Origin: Candidatus Atribacteria bacterium
GTDB taxonomy: Bacteria > Atribacterota > JS1 > SB-45 > 34-128
Direction: 5' to 3'
DNA: 40,879 bases
Assembly: GCA_003451675.1 (NCBI GenBank)
Contig: DMCY01000065.1
Span: 1-40,879, forward strand
The notes beneath the pieces were generated by a model. It was not told where the DNA came from and did no database searches. It saw only the letters and a list, made by a program, of their open reading frames with translations. Within the stretch, counting starts at the first letter, position 1; every line of letters starts with the position of its first letter. Shown here in pieces: positions 24,422 through 33,243 of the stretch. The position numbers and the translations under genes were made by a program.

Positions 24422-25303
24422 TTGATAAGTTTATGGAACTCTTTAGGCGATATTTTCGCCAGTATAATAGTATTTTTTTATAGCTTTACCCACAACTACG
24501 GTATCGCTATTATTTTGATGACCATTCTTATTAGGGTAGCCTTATATCCCTTAATGCAAAAACAGATGGTCTCTACCAGAGAGATGCAGGTAATTCAACC
24601 TTTAATGAAAGAGGTGCAGGAAAAATATAAAAATGACAAAGAAAGATTAAATCAAGAATTGATGAAGTTATATAAGGAATATAAAATTAATCCTTTAAGC
24701 GGGTGTCTACCTTTATTAATTCAAATGCCTATATTGATTTTACTCTTTCAGGCCTTGAGAAAATTTGAATATTTAGATAGTGCCGGCAAAATAGCCGGGG
24801 GATTTTTATGGATACCCAACCAGGTGGAAATTATAGTTGACGGTATCCCTAAAGTTGTTGCAGGGTTGGCTGCCCCTGAACAACTAATTCAATTGCCGGG
24901 TAATGGAATTTTTGGAATACATTCCCTTGGCATAATGCCCCTTTTAGTAGCCGGCTCAATGTATCTACAACAGAAGATGACCTCCACTACTAGTACTGGC
25001 AAAGACGGAGGATCTGCTGAACAGACCCAGAGGATGATGACTATTATGATGCCTTTAATGATCGGTTTTATGAGTTTCAGCCTGCCTTCCGGCTTGACCC
25101 TGTACTGGTTTACCTCTACCCTTTTAGGGATCGGGCAGCAGTATCTGATTAATAAGCAAGTACCTACAACAGTTGAAGCCCCAAAAAAAGTTGTTTTGGA
25201 CAAAAAAGAGGAGCCAACTGATAAAAAACCGGAAAAACCGGTAGCTCCTAAAGAAGAATCCTGGATTCCGGGTTATGAGGGAGCAGAAACGATAAAAGAG
25301 TAG
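24422..25303 (+). CDS. yidC: YidC/Oxa1 membrane insertase
   Basis: A 293-residue insertase that places proteins into the cytoplasmic membrane. It has the Oxa1 core: a first membrane segment with the conserved Arg in MTILIRVALYPL, a cytoplasmic helical hairpin (MKEVQEKYKNDKERLNQELM), PLLIQMPILILLFQAL, then two more segments and SGLTLYWFTSTLLGI. It lacks the large periplasmic domain of proteobacterial YidC. A 50-residue Lys/Pro-rich tail follows. The start is TTG behind AAAGGAGA (24405-24412). The usual rnpA-rpmH-jag context is absent, so it may be a second copy dedicated to this locus; that is inference. Confidence 0.93.
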   Translation: MISLWNSLGDIFASIIVFFYSFTHNYGIAIILMTILIRVALYPLMQKQMVSTREMQVIQPLMKEVQEKYKNDKERLNQELMKLYKEYKINPLSGCLPLLIQMPILILLFQALRKFEYLDSAGKIAGGFLWIPNQVEIIVDGIPKVVAGLAAPEQLIQLPGNGIFGIHSLGIMPLLVAGSMYLQQKMTSTTSTGKDGGSAEQTQRMMTIMMPLMIGFMSFSLPSGLTLYWFTSTLLGIGQQYLINKQVPTTVEAPKKVVLDKKEEPTDKKPEKPVAPKEESWIPGYEGAETIKE

Positions 25304-25324
25304 GTAGGAAAAAAGAAAAATATC

Positions 25325-25373
25325 AACAACAGCAACAGCAGGGTAAAAATTACACCCTAATGTTGTTGTTGTT
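25325..25373 (+). terminator. Long stem-loop after yidC
   Basis: AACAACAGCAACAGCAGGGT (25325-25344) pairs, with a few mismatches, with ACCCT and AATGTTGTTGTTGTT (25354-25373). No T-run follows, so it may be an RNA stabiliser or attenuating hairpin, not a standard terminator. A small AGTGTGGA/TCCACT hairpin follows at 25375-25393. Confidence 0.5.
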
Positions 25374-25431
25374 AGTGTGGAAAAAATCCACTAGGGGGTA
25401 GCGAAATTTTTATTTGATAATAAGTGTAAAT

Positions 25432-25797
25432 CTATCCTTCCTCGGGAACAAAAGGAGAAGGGGGGGATTGAATAGTTTCCTTGTATTCATGGATAACCTG
25501 CTTTTTCCATCCTCCTTGAAAGTAGAAGTAGAGGGCTACAATGGCTGCGATAATATTACTTAAAGCCATTCTCCAGAAGATAAGCTGCATATAAGTTATA
25601 GCTGTCCTGGTGACCGTGGCTGATTTAGTAATAAGGGGGACAAGATAAGGGGTTAATATAAATCCAAATACAGCAACTATCAATCCAAATATAATGGAAA
25701 GAGAAAGCATTTGACTGGCTACAAGATTGGCATTTTTCTTTTCTCCTGCTCCGGTATATTGAGAAACGAGAGCCACACCTTTTCTTCTATTATACAA
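25432..25797 (-). pseudogene. MATE efflux transporter remnant with internal deletion
   Basis: The 121-codon frame joins two separated pieces of a MATE-family drug/sodium antiporter. GVALVSQYTGAGEKKNANLV and the hydrophobic stretch after it come from the region of membrane segments 2-3, where intact proteins read VSQYxGAG. Then, without a gap, comes IIAAIVALYFYFQGGWKKQV, typical of the very C-terminal end. Intact relatives have about 450 residues, so roughly 280 internal codons are lost, and the N-terminus is missing too. The ATG is internal and lacks a ribosome site. It is a dead fragment. Confidence 0.72.
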
Positions 25798-25911
25798 TTT
25801 CTATCTCGATATATTTAATTTTCTTGCAATTAAATATTTATTTACGTAGAATAGATGCATTAACTGGAGAAAAAATAATTTTTTAACTTTAAAGCCTGAG
25901 GGAGATGTAAT

Positions 25912-26847
25912 TTGAAAATATCTGTTTCTCAAGAGAATTTAAATACTATATTTGGAATATTGGCTATATTATTTTGGGGGACTACTATTGCCTTTTCCCG
26001 AAGTTTAACAGAGCAGTTAGGACCTTTAACCGCTGCCTCCTGGATATATTTACTGAGTGGTATCTGGGGTTGTATTTATCTGGTTAGCAAACCCGGAAGG
26101 ATTAAAAAACCCTTTCAACTCCCTATTTTATATTTAATCGGTTGCGGAGCTTTATTTGTCATCTATACAGTATCTCTTTATCTGGCTGTGGGTTTAGCTT
26201 TTAGCCGTGAACAGGTTATTGAGGTAAGTATTATCAATTATCTCTGGCCAAGTTTGACTTTAGTCTTTTCCCTTCCCATTTTACATAAGAAGGGGCGAAT
26301 AACTTTAATTCCCGGGGTAGTTCTGGCTTTTAGTGGTTTTTGTCTGGCCACAGTAAACAGTGGAATGTTTTCCTGGGAGGTATTCAAAGGAAATTTCCAG
26401 GTAAATTATCTTCCTTATTTATTAGCTTTTTTAGCTGCAATTTCCTGGGGGCTTTATTCTAATTTAACTCGCCGCTGGGCTGGCCACACCGAGGGTGGAG
26501 CCGTACCCCTCTTTCTTTTGGTTACCGGGTTAGTTCTAACCGCAATAAGATTTATGTTCCCTGAAGAATCTTACTGGACACCACATGTAGTAGCGGAGCT
26601 TTTATATATGTCCATCTTCCCCACATTTTTAGCTTATTTCTTTTGGGATAAGGCTATGCGAAGAGGAAATATTATCTTGGTAGCTTCTCTTTCCTATTTT
26701 ACTCCTCTGCTTTCAATGGTTATAAGTTCTTTATATCTTCAGGTGGTAGTTAAGGCCAACCTCTGGTTAGCCTGTGGTTTGGTTATTGCAGGTGCTATTA
26801 TCTGCAAATTTTCCATTATTGATAAAACCAAAAAAGAAACTGTCTAA
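25912..26847 (+). CDS. DMT-superfamily (EamA/YddG-like) exporter
   Basis: A 311-residue membrane protein with about ten hydrophobic segments in two EamA repeats. The combination of LAILFWGTTIAFSRSLTEQL at the start, SIINYLWPSLTLVFSLPILH in segment 4 and ISWGLYSNLTRRWAG in the middle resembles YddG, an aromatic amino acid exporter of the same superfamily. The substrate here is not proven. The start is TTG with GAGGGAGAT upstream (25897-25905). It is only distantly related to the transporter at 7235, with no sign of recent duplication. Decayed genes lie on both sides. Confidence 0.87.
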   Translation: MKISVSQENLNTIFGILAILFWGTTIAFSRSLTEQLGPLTAASWIYLLSGIWGCIYLVSKPGRIKKPFQLPILYLIGCGALFVIYTVSLYLAVGLAFSREQVIEVSIINYLWPSLTLVFSLPILHKKGRITLIPGVVLAFSGFCLATVNSGMFSWEVFKGNFQVNYLPYLLAFLAAISWGLYSNLTRRWAGHTEGGAVPLFLLVTGLVLTAIRFMFPEESYWTPHVVAELLYMSIFPTFLAYFFWDKAMRRGNIILVASLSYFTPLLSMVISSLYLQVVVKANLWLACGLVIAGAIICKFSIIDKTKKETV

Positions 26848-27063
26848 AAATAAAATTAAAATTAATTAAAAAAGGATCTCCGGTGCCTCTTTTAAGTTCA
26901 GCAAATTAATTTTTCTATCCATAGCGCTATCTGTTAGATTTTTTTTTGTAAAAAGAAGGAATTTAAGATATTATGGGGTATAAGTATAACAAGAAAAATA
27001 AAAATTTTAGGATTAGGATAGAGATATGAAATTTAAAATATCTGAAAAATATAAAATAAGGTA

Positions 27064-27331
27064 GTATGTGCAAAATATGGATTACCCGGTTCAAGTGAAT
27101 TAGCTGAAAACGCAGTTGCCAGCTCAGGAAATAGGAATGCAGTTTTTCTTCTAAACTACGGGACTCTATGCGTGGGCAGAGAGATATGAAAGAGGCAATG
27201 AAAGTCTCTTGCGTAGTAGAAAAAATAGCACATATTATATTTTAAGTAAAGATGTGAGAAAGTGTAAAACAATTCCCGAAGAAGATATCAAGATAATGCA
27301 AGATTTTACCAAGAATAATTATGGCCGATAA
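27064..27331 (+). pseudogene. Class II aldolase (FucA/AraD type) remnant
   Basis: A broken reading frame matches the C-terminal third of the class II aldolase/adducin family. Frame one gives KYGLPGSSELAENAVASSG and then NRNAVFLLNYGTLCVG, and ends in TGA at about 27187. After a shift, RDMKEAMKVSCVVEKIAHII continues until a TAA, and another shift leads to TIPEEDIKIMQDFTKNNYG with a stop at 27329-27331. Intact enzymes read NRNAVLLxNHGxxxVG here, so a metal-binding His is also replaced by Tyr (LLNYG). The N-terminal two thirds are gone. The remaining spacer (26848-27063, 27332-27415) shows nothing more. Confidence 0.7.
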
Positions 27332-27415
27332 TTCCCGTAAAAATGAAAAATAATAAATTAGATTTAAAAAATTATTGGATGATTTTTATTTCTATAAAGG
27401 GAAAAAGAAAGATAA

Positions 27416-29842
27416 ATGAAGATAAGATTTAATCTAAAAAACAAGTCTTTTAAAAAAGAGACAGATAAAAAAAATAATTTGTCTGAGACAAGAAGAAAGC
27501 TTATAGTTATTAATGGATTTTTAGTTTTTGGACTTATGATTTTAATATGGTTGAGTGAGTTTATAAATCTTTCTTCATTTACTTTCAGTGTTTTAGGTAT
27601 ATCATTAAAATGGTCAAGACCTATACTTTTTACTATAATAATATTCTTTATGCTTATCATCGGATTAAAAGCACATATGATCTTTAAGAATGAACGCAAA
27701 GAATTCGAAGATAAACTTAAAGATTCAGAAGAAAAGTATCGTAGTCTCTTTGAAAATATGTCTGGGGTCTACTATCGAGCAGATACAGAAGGAAATATTA
27801 TAATGATAAATCCTGCTGGGGTTGAATTATTAGGTTTTAATTCTCCAGAAGATATTATGGGGAAAAAACTTGCTAAGGATTTATATTTTAATCCTGAGGA
27901 TAGAAAGAAGTTCCTTGAAGATTTAAAAAATAGCAAAGGATATGTTAAGGATTATGAAGTAACTTTAAAGAAAAAGGATGGAACTCCTGTGATAATCTCT
28001 ACTACCAGTCATTTCTACTATGATAAAGAGGGGAATATAGCCGGGGTAGAAGGTATTTTTGTGGATATCACCGAACGTAAACAAGCTGAGGATATGTTAA
28101 ATGAAGAGAAAGAATTATTGCAAACATTTATGGATAATATTCCAGATTCCATTTATTTTAAGGATAATAGAAACCGATTTATAAGAGTGAATAAAACAAA
28201 GGCAAGAAATTCAAGAACTACCCCCTCTAATATGATAGGAAAGACTGATTTTGATTTTCTTCCACCTGAGCAAGCCGAAAAGTCCTTTATTGACGATGTT
28301 CAGGTAATGAAATCTGGTAAGCCAATTATAAATAAAGTAGAAAGAATTACTAATAGGGATGGAACAGAAAAATGGGTTTTAGTTAGTAAAATTGCTCGTT
28401 ACAACAAGAAGGGTAAAGCAATAGGTACTATGGGCATTTCTCGAGATATTACCAATCTTAAAGAAGTAGAAGAAGCCTTACGCAAAAGCCAGCAAGAATT
28501 TGCCAGTCTATTTAACAGTAGCCCTGAAGCCTTGGTCTATCTGGATGAAGAAGGCAATATTTTAACTATAAACCCCCGTTTTACCGAACTTTTTGGTTAT
28601 ACCTTAGAAGAGGCTAAAGGCAGAAATATCGATGATGGTATGATTCATCCAGATAATAAGATAGAAGAAGGGAAGAGATTAAGCAAGAAAGGCTTTGAGG
28701 AATATCTAAACTATGAAACGATTAGGAAGAAAAAGGATGGAACTTTATTCCCAGTACATATCTCTGCTTCTCCGGTTATAATTAAAGAGGAAAAGAAGGG
28801 TTCTATAGTGGTATACAAAGACATCACCCAACGTAAACAGAATGAGAAACTACAACAAGTCCTATACAATATTTCCAAAGCGGCTAACTCCTTCATACCC
28901 CTTAACCAACTTTATAAGACTATCCATAAAGAACTGGGCACCATCATCGATACCACCAACTTCTATATCGCCTTAGCCGATGAGAAGGAGGATAAGATCT
29001 ACTTTCCCTATCATGTAGATGAGAAAGACAATAATTTCCCTGTCTTAAAATTGAGTTCTAACAATACCCCCACTATTTATGTCATTAGAACTGGTCAGCC
29101 CCAGCTTCTCAATCGGAAGCAACTTGAGGAGATGATCGCCCAAGGAGAATTAAAACCAATAGGTAGTATCACCAATGAGAGTATCTGGTTAGGGGTTCCC
29201 TTAAAGGTAGAAGACAGAGTAATCGGAGCTATGGTAGTGCAAAGCTACACCAATCCTCACCTCTACTCCCAGAAAGACATTCAAATTATGGAATTTGTCT
29301 CAGAGCAGATTGCTACTGCTATAGAGAGAAAGAGGATGGAAGAAGAGCTAAAAAGATTAGCTCATTATGACACCCTTACCGAAGCCTATAATAGAGGGTA
29401 TGGGTTAGAACTTCTTCAAAGACAATTAAAATTAGCCAAAAGAAATAGATCCCCTTTATTATTAGCTTATACTGATTTAGATAATCTAAAAGATATCAAT
29501 GATGAATTTGGTCACGAAGAAGGGGATAGGGCCATAGTCCAAGTAGCAAAACTCTTTAAATCTATCTTAAGAGAGGTAGATATTATCACTCGGATGGGAG
29601 GGGATGAATTTTTAGTAATCTTCTTAGATAGTTCTTTAGACGAAATACCTATAATTAGAAAGAGGTTAAATAAGGAATTAGCCCGGTTAAATCAGATTTA
29701 TAAAAAACCTTATAAAATAGACTTTAGTTTAGGATTTTCTAATTATGATCCGGCCAATCCTCAGCCGATGGATAAATTAATCCGCATAGCTGATGAAAAA
29801 ATGTATAAAGAGAAGAAGAGAAAAAATAAGGGAAGATTGTAG
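27416..29842 (+). CDS. Membrane diguanylate cyclase with PAS and GAF domains
   Basis: An 808-residue sensor that probably makes cyclic di-GMP. Two N-terminal membrane segments (about 28-50 and 68-88) come first, then three PAS domains (about 105-222, 228-350 and 355-475; the PAC ends read [18 protein letters not shown] and DITQRKQNE), a GAF domain (about 490-635) and a GGDEF domain. GGDEF is intact at residues 728-732. An RxxD inhibitory site (REVD) lies five residues before the motif's GG pair, which implies product feedback. The start ATG has only a weak AGAAAGAT upstream. It stands alone; a decayed aldolase precedes it. Confidence 0.92.
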   Translation: MKIRFNLKNKSFKKETDKKNNLSETRRKLIVINGFLVFGLMILIWLSEFINLSSFTFSVLGISLKWSRPILFTIIIFFMLIIGLKAHMIFKNERKEFEDKLKDSEEKYRSLFENMSGVYYRADTEGNIIMINPAGVELLGFNSPEDIMGKKLAKDLYFNPEDRKKFLEDLKNSKGYVKDYEVTLKKKDGTPVIISTTSHFYYDKEGNIAGVEGIFVDITERKQAEDMLNEEKELLQTFMDNIPDSIYFKDNRNRFIRVNKTKARNSRTTPSNMIGKTDFDFLPPEQAEKSFIDDVQVMKSGKPIINKVERITNRDGTEKWVLVSKIARYNKKGKAIGTMGISRDITNLKEVEEALRKSQQEFASLFNSSPEALVYLDEEGNILTINPRFTELFGYTLEEAKGRNIDDGMIHPDNKIEEGKRLSKKGFEEYLNYETIRKKKDGTLFPVHISASPVIIKEEKKGSIVVYKDITQRKQNEKLQQVLYNISKAANSFIPLNQLYKTIHKELGTIIDTTNFYIALADEKEDKIYFPYHVDEKDNNFPVLKLSSNNTPTIYVIRTGQPQLLNRKQLEEMIAQGELKPIGSITNESIWLGVPLKVEDRVIGAMVVQSYTNPHLYSQKDIQIMEFVSEQIATAIERKRMEEELKRLAHYDTLTEAYNRGYGLELLQRQLKLAKRNRSPLLLAYTDLDNLKDINDEFGHEEGDRAIVQVAKLFKSILREVDIITRMGGDEFLVIFLDSSLDEIPIIRKRLNKELARLNQIYKKPYKIDFSLGFSNYDPANPQPMDKLIRIADEKMYKEKKRKNKGRL

Positions 29843-29953
29843 ATTAGTTAACTGGTTAGTTAGTTACCTGGTTACCTAGTTGAGGAATGAATATATTGAA
29901 GAATTAATACTAAACTAATTAACCAAATAACCAACTAACTAGCTAACTAAATT
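29843..29953. repeat. Inverted TTAGTTAACTGG-type tracts between convergent genes
   Basis: A GT/TA-rich tract (29845-29881, TTAGTTAACTGGTTAGTTAG at its start) faces its imperfect reverse complement (29913-29950, ending CCAACTAACTAGCTAACTAA). The tracts begin three bases after the stop of the GGDEF gene and reach the stop of the minus-strand kinase gene. They could act as a bidirectional terminator. Related tracts lie at 35211-35249, 36440-36479 and 36701-36743. Confidence 0.65.
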
Positions 29954-30854
29954 AAGGGACGATTAATTTTAAACTTTTTTGCAAGAGGTTGATATTAAAT
30001 TCATTCAGACCTTCAATTACTTCCCCGCTTATTTGAGTAAGAATAGGTGCTGAAGACCGAATCACGATTTCTTTGGCTCTATAAAATTTTATTCCCTTTA
30101 TAGTTCCATGGGTACCTTTGAAAAGTTTAGGAATGCTTGCAAGATATTTGAATCTTCCCATCTCTTCGACCACGCAAACCTCTAATAAGCCATTATCTAA
30201 TATAGCTTCTGGAGTAATTTTAAATCTTCCTCCGTAAATTTTTCCATTACCAACAGCCATAAAAAGAATTTTGGATTGGATTTCTTGTTGACCAATTTTT
30301 ATCTTTACCTTGTGGTAGCTGAAGGGAGAAAGAAGTTTCTTTATAGTAGCAAAGACATAAACATAAGCACTAAGAATATTCCAGTTAGGATGTCTATCTT
30401 TCATTTGGTTGGCTAAATGAGCTACTTCTGCATCAAATCCTATTCCACAGATATTAGCAAAATATATCTGGTTATTAATTACTCCTATATCTATTTTTTT
30501 GGTCTGGCCTTTGATTAAAATTTTACAAGCTTCGATTATATCAGAGGGGATGTCTGTGCTTTTAATAAAATCATTAGCCCACCCCAGGGGGATTATTCCC
30601 AAGGAAGGATTATTTTTTGATTTCATAATTCCGTTTACAATTTCGTTTACTGTTCCATCCCCACCTACTGATACAATAAGTTCCGCTCCATTATCAGCCG
30701 CTTTTTGGGCAAGTTCTACTGCTTCTCCTTGATGGGAAGTGGTGTACACTTTAAAATTTAGTCCGTTTTCCTTTAGATGTTTTAAGACTGTATTTAAATG
30801 TTTATGGGGTTTCCCCCCGCCTGCCGTTAAATTAACTATAAGTTCAGCTTTCAA
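29952..30854 (-). CDS. Diacylglycerol kinase-family lipid kinase
   Basis: A 300-residue YegS/DgkB-type lipid kinase that phosphorylates diacylglycerol or a related lipid with ATP at the membrane surface. The nucleotide motif GGDGTVNEI begins at residue 64, preceded by the NLTAGGGK start and followed by LGIIPLGWANDFIKS (family GTxNDFA; here the Thr is replaced by Trp). FANICGIGFDAEVA and the AVGNGKIYGGRFKITPEAIL stretch are also typical. The start is TTG with AAAGGAG (30861-30867 on the plus strand as CTCCTTT), inside the 3' end of the nitrilase gene, so the two are translated together. Confidence 0.9.
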   Translation of the reverse strand: MKAELIVNLTAGGGKPHKHLNTVLKHLKENGLNFKVYTTSHQGEAVELAQKAADNGAELIVSVGGDGTVNEIVNGIMKSKNNPSLGIIPLGWANDFIKSTDIPSDIIEACKILIKGQTKKIDIGVINNQIYFANICGIGFDAEVAHLANQMKDRHPNWNILSAYVYVFATIKKLLSPFSYHKVKIKIGQQEIQSKILFMAVGNGKIYGGRFKITPEAILDNGLLEVCVVEEMGRFKYLASIPKLFKGTHGTIKGIKFYRAKEIVIRSSAPILTQISGEVIEGLNEFNINLLQKSLKLIVP

Positions 30855-30856
30855 TT

Positions 30857-32524
30857 TTATTTCTCCTTTGTATGAATATTGCTTAATAAAATTTTATAGG
30901 TTTCTGGTTTTCTGTCAAGTATTGTATTGGTATGGGGGACAATGTCTTTATTTCGAGAAAGTAAAAGATTAAGTGAAGAAAGGCTGGCTTGTTCAGTTTT
31001 ACCCAGACAAGAGGTTAATATTTGTCCTGAAGGAGAAGTTAAGAGGCTATGACCACTGTCTTGATGGCAAATAGAATTAGAACAGGCGACAAATATTTTA
31101 TTTTCTGCCCCTCTGCTGCGGCAGATATTTATCTGTCTGTCATTGGTAAATTTACTGGGCCAGATAATTAAATCTGCCCCCTTAAGGCTTAGAGTACGGG
31201 ATATTTCCGGGAAAGTTCCTTCATAACCTATCATTACTCCTATGTAACCGTAAGAAGTTTTAAATACCGGAAGGCCTAAATCTCCAGGAGAAAAAAGATT
31301 CTTTTCTTCTCTTTCTAAATGAGTCTTTCTGTATTTCCCTCGGAGTTTACCTGATTCGATAAGAAAAGTAGTTTTATAATAAACTTTATCCGCTTTTTCA
31401 ATTAAAGTAATAGCACAGAGAACTTTCCTGTTTTTAGTTATTTGTTTGACTTTATCGATAACCTCATCTCCACTTTCGGGAAAGATAAAATCACATTCCG
31501 GGAAGACAATAATATTGGCTTCCTGTTCCAATAAATTATTTATAAAGAATTCTATCTTTTGGAGATATTCTTTAAAATTATCTTCAAATTTCATTTGCAC
31601 TACTGCGGTAAGTGGATTTGGGTTTTTAGGACCAGTCTTTTTTTTCATAATAGAATAGATGGGTAAAGTATTAGTAAGTTGAGCCAATTCGGAATAAAGT
31701 TCCGGTTTGCGGTCATCGATTGTATTTATTTGATGGTCAATTGATTTATCTATAGCTTCCTCAAGGGAAATTTCATAAAAGAGAATTTCTTCCTGGCAAG
31801 AAGAGGCGATTTTAGCTATCTGGCCATCAGGTGTAAAAACAGCGCTTTTTCCACAATATAATATACTCTTTGCCTCCATTCCCACTTTATTAGCGGCAAT
31901 TATCCACACTCGGTTTTCTAGGGCTCGTGTAGGAATCATATATTCTGCCTGAGGGTTGGTAAGAGTCTCTTTTTCAAATCCTGAGGTAACCCAGTTGGTA
32001 AGGTCAATTAAAATGTCCGCTCCTTGCAAGCTCAAACAACGGACTATTTCAGGGAGCCGTCCATCAGCACAGATAAACATACCTATTTTTCCAAAATCAG
32101 TCTCGAAAACAGGATATTGGCTGCCTGCGCAGAACCAGTGAGAATCGAAATGCCAGAGATAAGATTTTCGGAAGCGACCGATTTCCCGACCTTCCGGATT
32201 AATAAGTAAAGCAGAATTGTAAAGAATATTTTCAATTATGTCGGTTTCAACTATCCCTAAGGCTATGTAGCATTTATACAGTTTAGCCCTTTGTTTAACT
32301 TCGGTAATTAGTTCTAAAGTTGATTTCTGGAATTCTAAAGAATTTTTCACAATTAGCGGAGAAATATAATAAGCCGGATAAACACACTCCGGTAAGACCA
32401 TTAATTGAGGGTGTGTATCTGCTGCCTTATCAATCATTCTTAAGATATTTTCTTTATTTTCGTATCTATCATTATATTCTCTTGCGCTTACTTGAAGGCA
32501 AGCCACTCTTAATTTGTTAACCAT
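30857..32524 (-). CDS. Double nitrilase-superfamily protein, second domain degenerate
   Basis: A 555-residue protein with two tandem carbon-nitrogen hydrolase domains. Domain one (about 4-265) has the full triad: Glu46 in LPECVYP, Lys120 in RFRKSYLW and Cys152 in MFICADGRLPE. Domain two (about 304-545) keeps Glu343 in FPECDF and Lys400 in KYRKTHLE, but the cysteine position is Gly433 (VMIGYEGTFPE; codon GGT at 31228-31226). One base change separates it from Cys. Domain two therefore cannot use the normal thioimidate/acyl-enzyme route. Substrate amides are unknown. AAGGAGGT precedes the ATG. The lipid kinase is co-transcribed. Confidence 0.9.
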   Translation of the reverse strand: MVNKLRVACLQVSAREYNDRYENKENILRMIDKAADTHPQLMVLPECVYPAYYISPLIVKNSLEFQKSTLELITEVKQRAKLYKCYIALGIVETDIIENILYNSALLINPEGREIGRFRKSYLWHFDSHWFCAGSQYPVFETDFGKIGMFICADGRLPEIVRCLSLQGADILIDLTNWVTSGFEKETLTNPQAEYMIPTRALENRVWIIAANKVGMEAKSILYCGKSAVFTPDGQIAKIASSCQEEILFYEISLEEAIDKSIDHQINTIDDRKPELYSELAQLTNTLPIYSIMKKKTGPKNPNPLTAVVQMKFEDNFKEYLQKIEFFINNLLEQEANIIVFPECDFIFPESGDEVIDKVKQITKNRKVLCAITLIEKADKVYYKTTFLIESGKLRGKYRKTHLEREEKNLFSPGDLGLPVFKTSYGYIGVMIGYEGTFPEISRTLSLKGADLIIWPSKFTNDRQINICRSRGAENKIFVACSNSICHQDSGHSLLTSPSGQILTSCLGKTEQASLSSLNLLLSRNKDIVPHTNTILDRKPETYKILLSNIHTKEK

Positions 32525-32570
32525 TGAATAAACCTCCTTCTTATACTTTCTACAAATAATTTAAAATTCC

Positions 32571-32579
32571 TGCTATAAT
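32571..32579 (+). promoter_or_regulatory. Extended -10 promoter of the GNAT gene
   Basis: TGCTATAAT is a consensus extended -10 element, 80 bases before the GNAT start and divergent from the nitrilase gene. No good -35 is seen. Confidence 0.5.
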
Positions 32580-32659
32580 AGAAAATAAATTTTAATTTTT
32601 TTAAAGAGGTAACATTTTGTACCAAGCACAAAAGTTTACATTTTGGAAAGAGGGAGAAT

Positions 32660-33196
32660 ATGCTTAAAGGAAAATTAGTAAATTTAAGGGCTGTGGAGAA
32701 GAAAGACCTGGAAGAAATAATGAAATGGGCAAATGACCGGGAGGTTACTAAGTATTTATCTGCCTTTCTATATCCGGTTTCTCGGGCGGAAGAGGAAAAA
32801 TTTTTGGAAAGAGCGATGAGTCATAATGATACAGAGAAGAATTTGGTTATGGAAACTAAAGAGGGAGATTATATAGGTCAGATTAGTTTACATAAAATTG
32901 ATTGGAAGAATAGAAATGCAGAATTGGGAATCGTAATCGGCAATAAAGAATATTGGGGCAAAGGTTATGGTACAGATGCCATAAAAATTTTGCTTAACCA
33001 TGCTTTTAATCAGATGAATCTATATAAAGTTTATCTTCGGGTCTTTGATTATAACCAGAGAGGTGTACGCTGTTATGAGAAATGCGGATTTAAAGAAGAG
33101 GGCAGATTAAGAAAAGGTCAATTTTATGGTGGGAAATATTATGATGTAATCTTAATGGGCATCTTAAAAGACGAGTTCGAAAAGGTGGATAAGTGA
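32660..33196 (+). CDS. GNAT N-acetyltransferase, RimJ/RimL type
   Basis: A 178-residue acetyltransferase that moves an acetyl group from acetyl-CoA to an amine. The acetyl-CoA loop is seen in IVIGNKEYWGKGYGTDAIKI (about 94-113), and the RimJ/RimL-type end VFDYNQRGVRCYEKCGFKEE (about 128-147) is intact. The opening MLKGKLVNLRAVEKKDLEEI is typical of this subgroup, which includes ribosomal protein, spermidine and antibiotic acetyltransferases. The target is not predictable. The ATG follows AGAGGGAG (32649-32656). A REP-associated transposase lies 47 bases downstream. Confidence 0.92.
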   Translation: MLKGKLVNLRAVEKKDLEEIMKWANDREVTKYLSAFLYPVSRAEEEKFLERAMSHNDTEKNLVMETKEGDYIGQISLHKIDWKNRNAELGIVIGNKEYWGKGYGTDAIKILLNHAFNQMNLYKVYLRVFDYNQRGVRCYEKCGFKEEGRLRKGQFYGGKYYDVILMGILKDEFEKVDK

Positions 33197-33243
33197 TTTC
33201 TTTAAAATGATTTCTAAAATACTCGGAAAGATGATAAAATTAC

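Noticed and set aside
20592..25303. Complete polyhydroxyalkanoate synthesis operon
   Set aside because: No PHA synthase, thiolase or reductase gene is present; only the regulator/phasin-like gene points that way.
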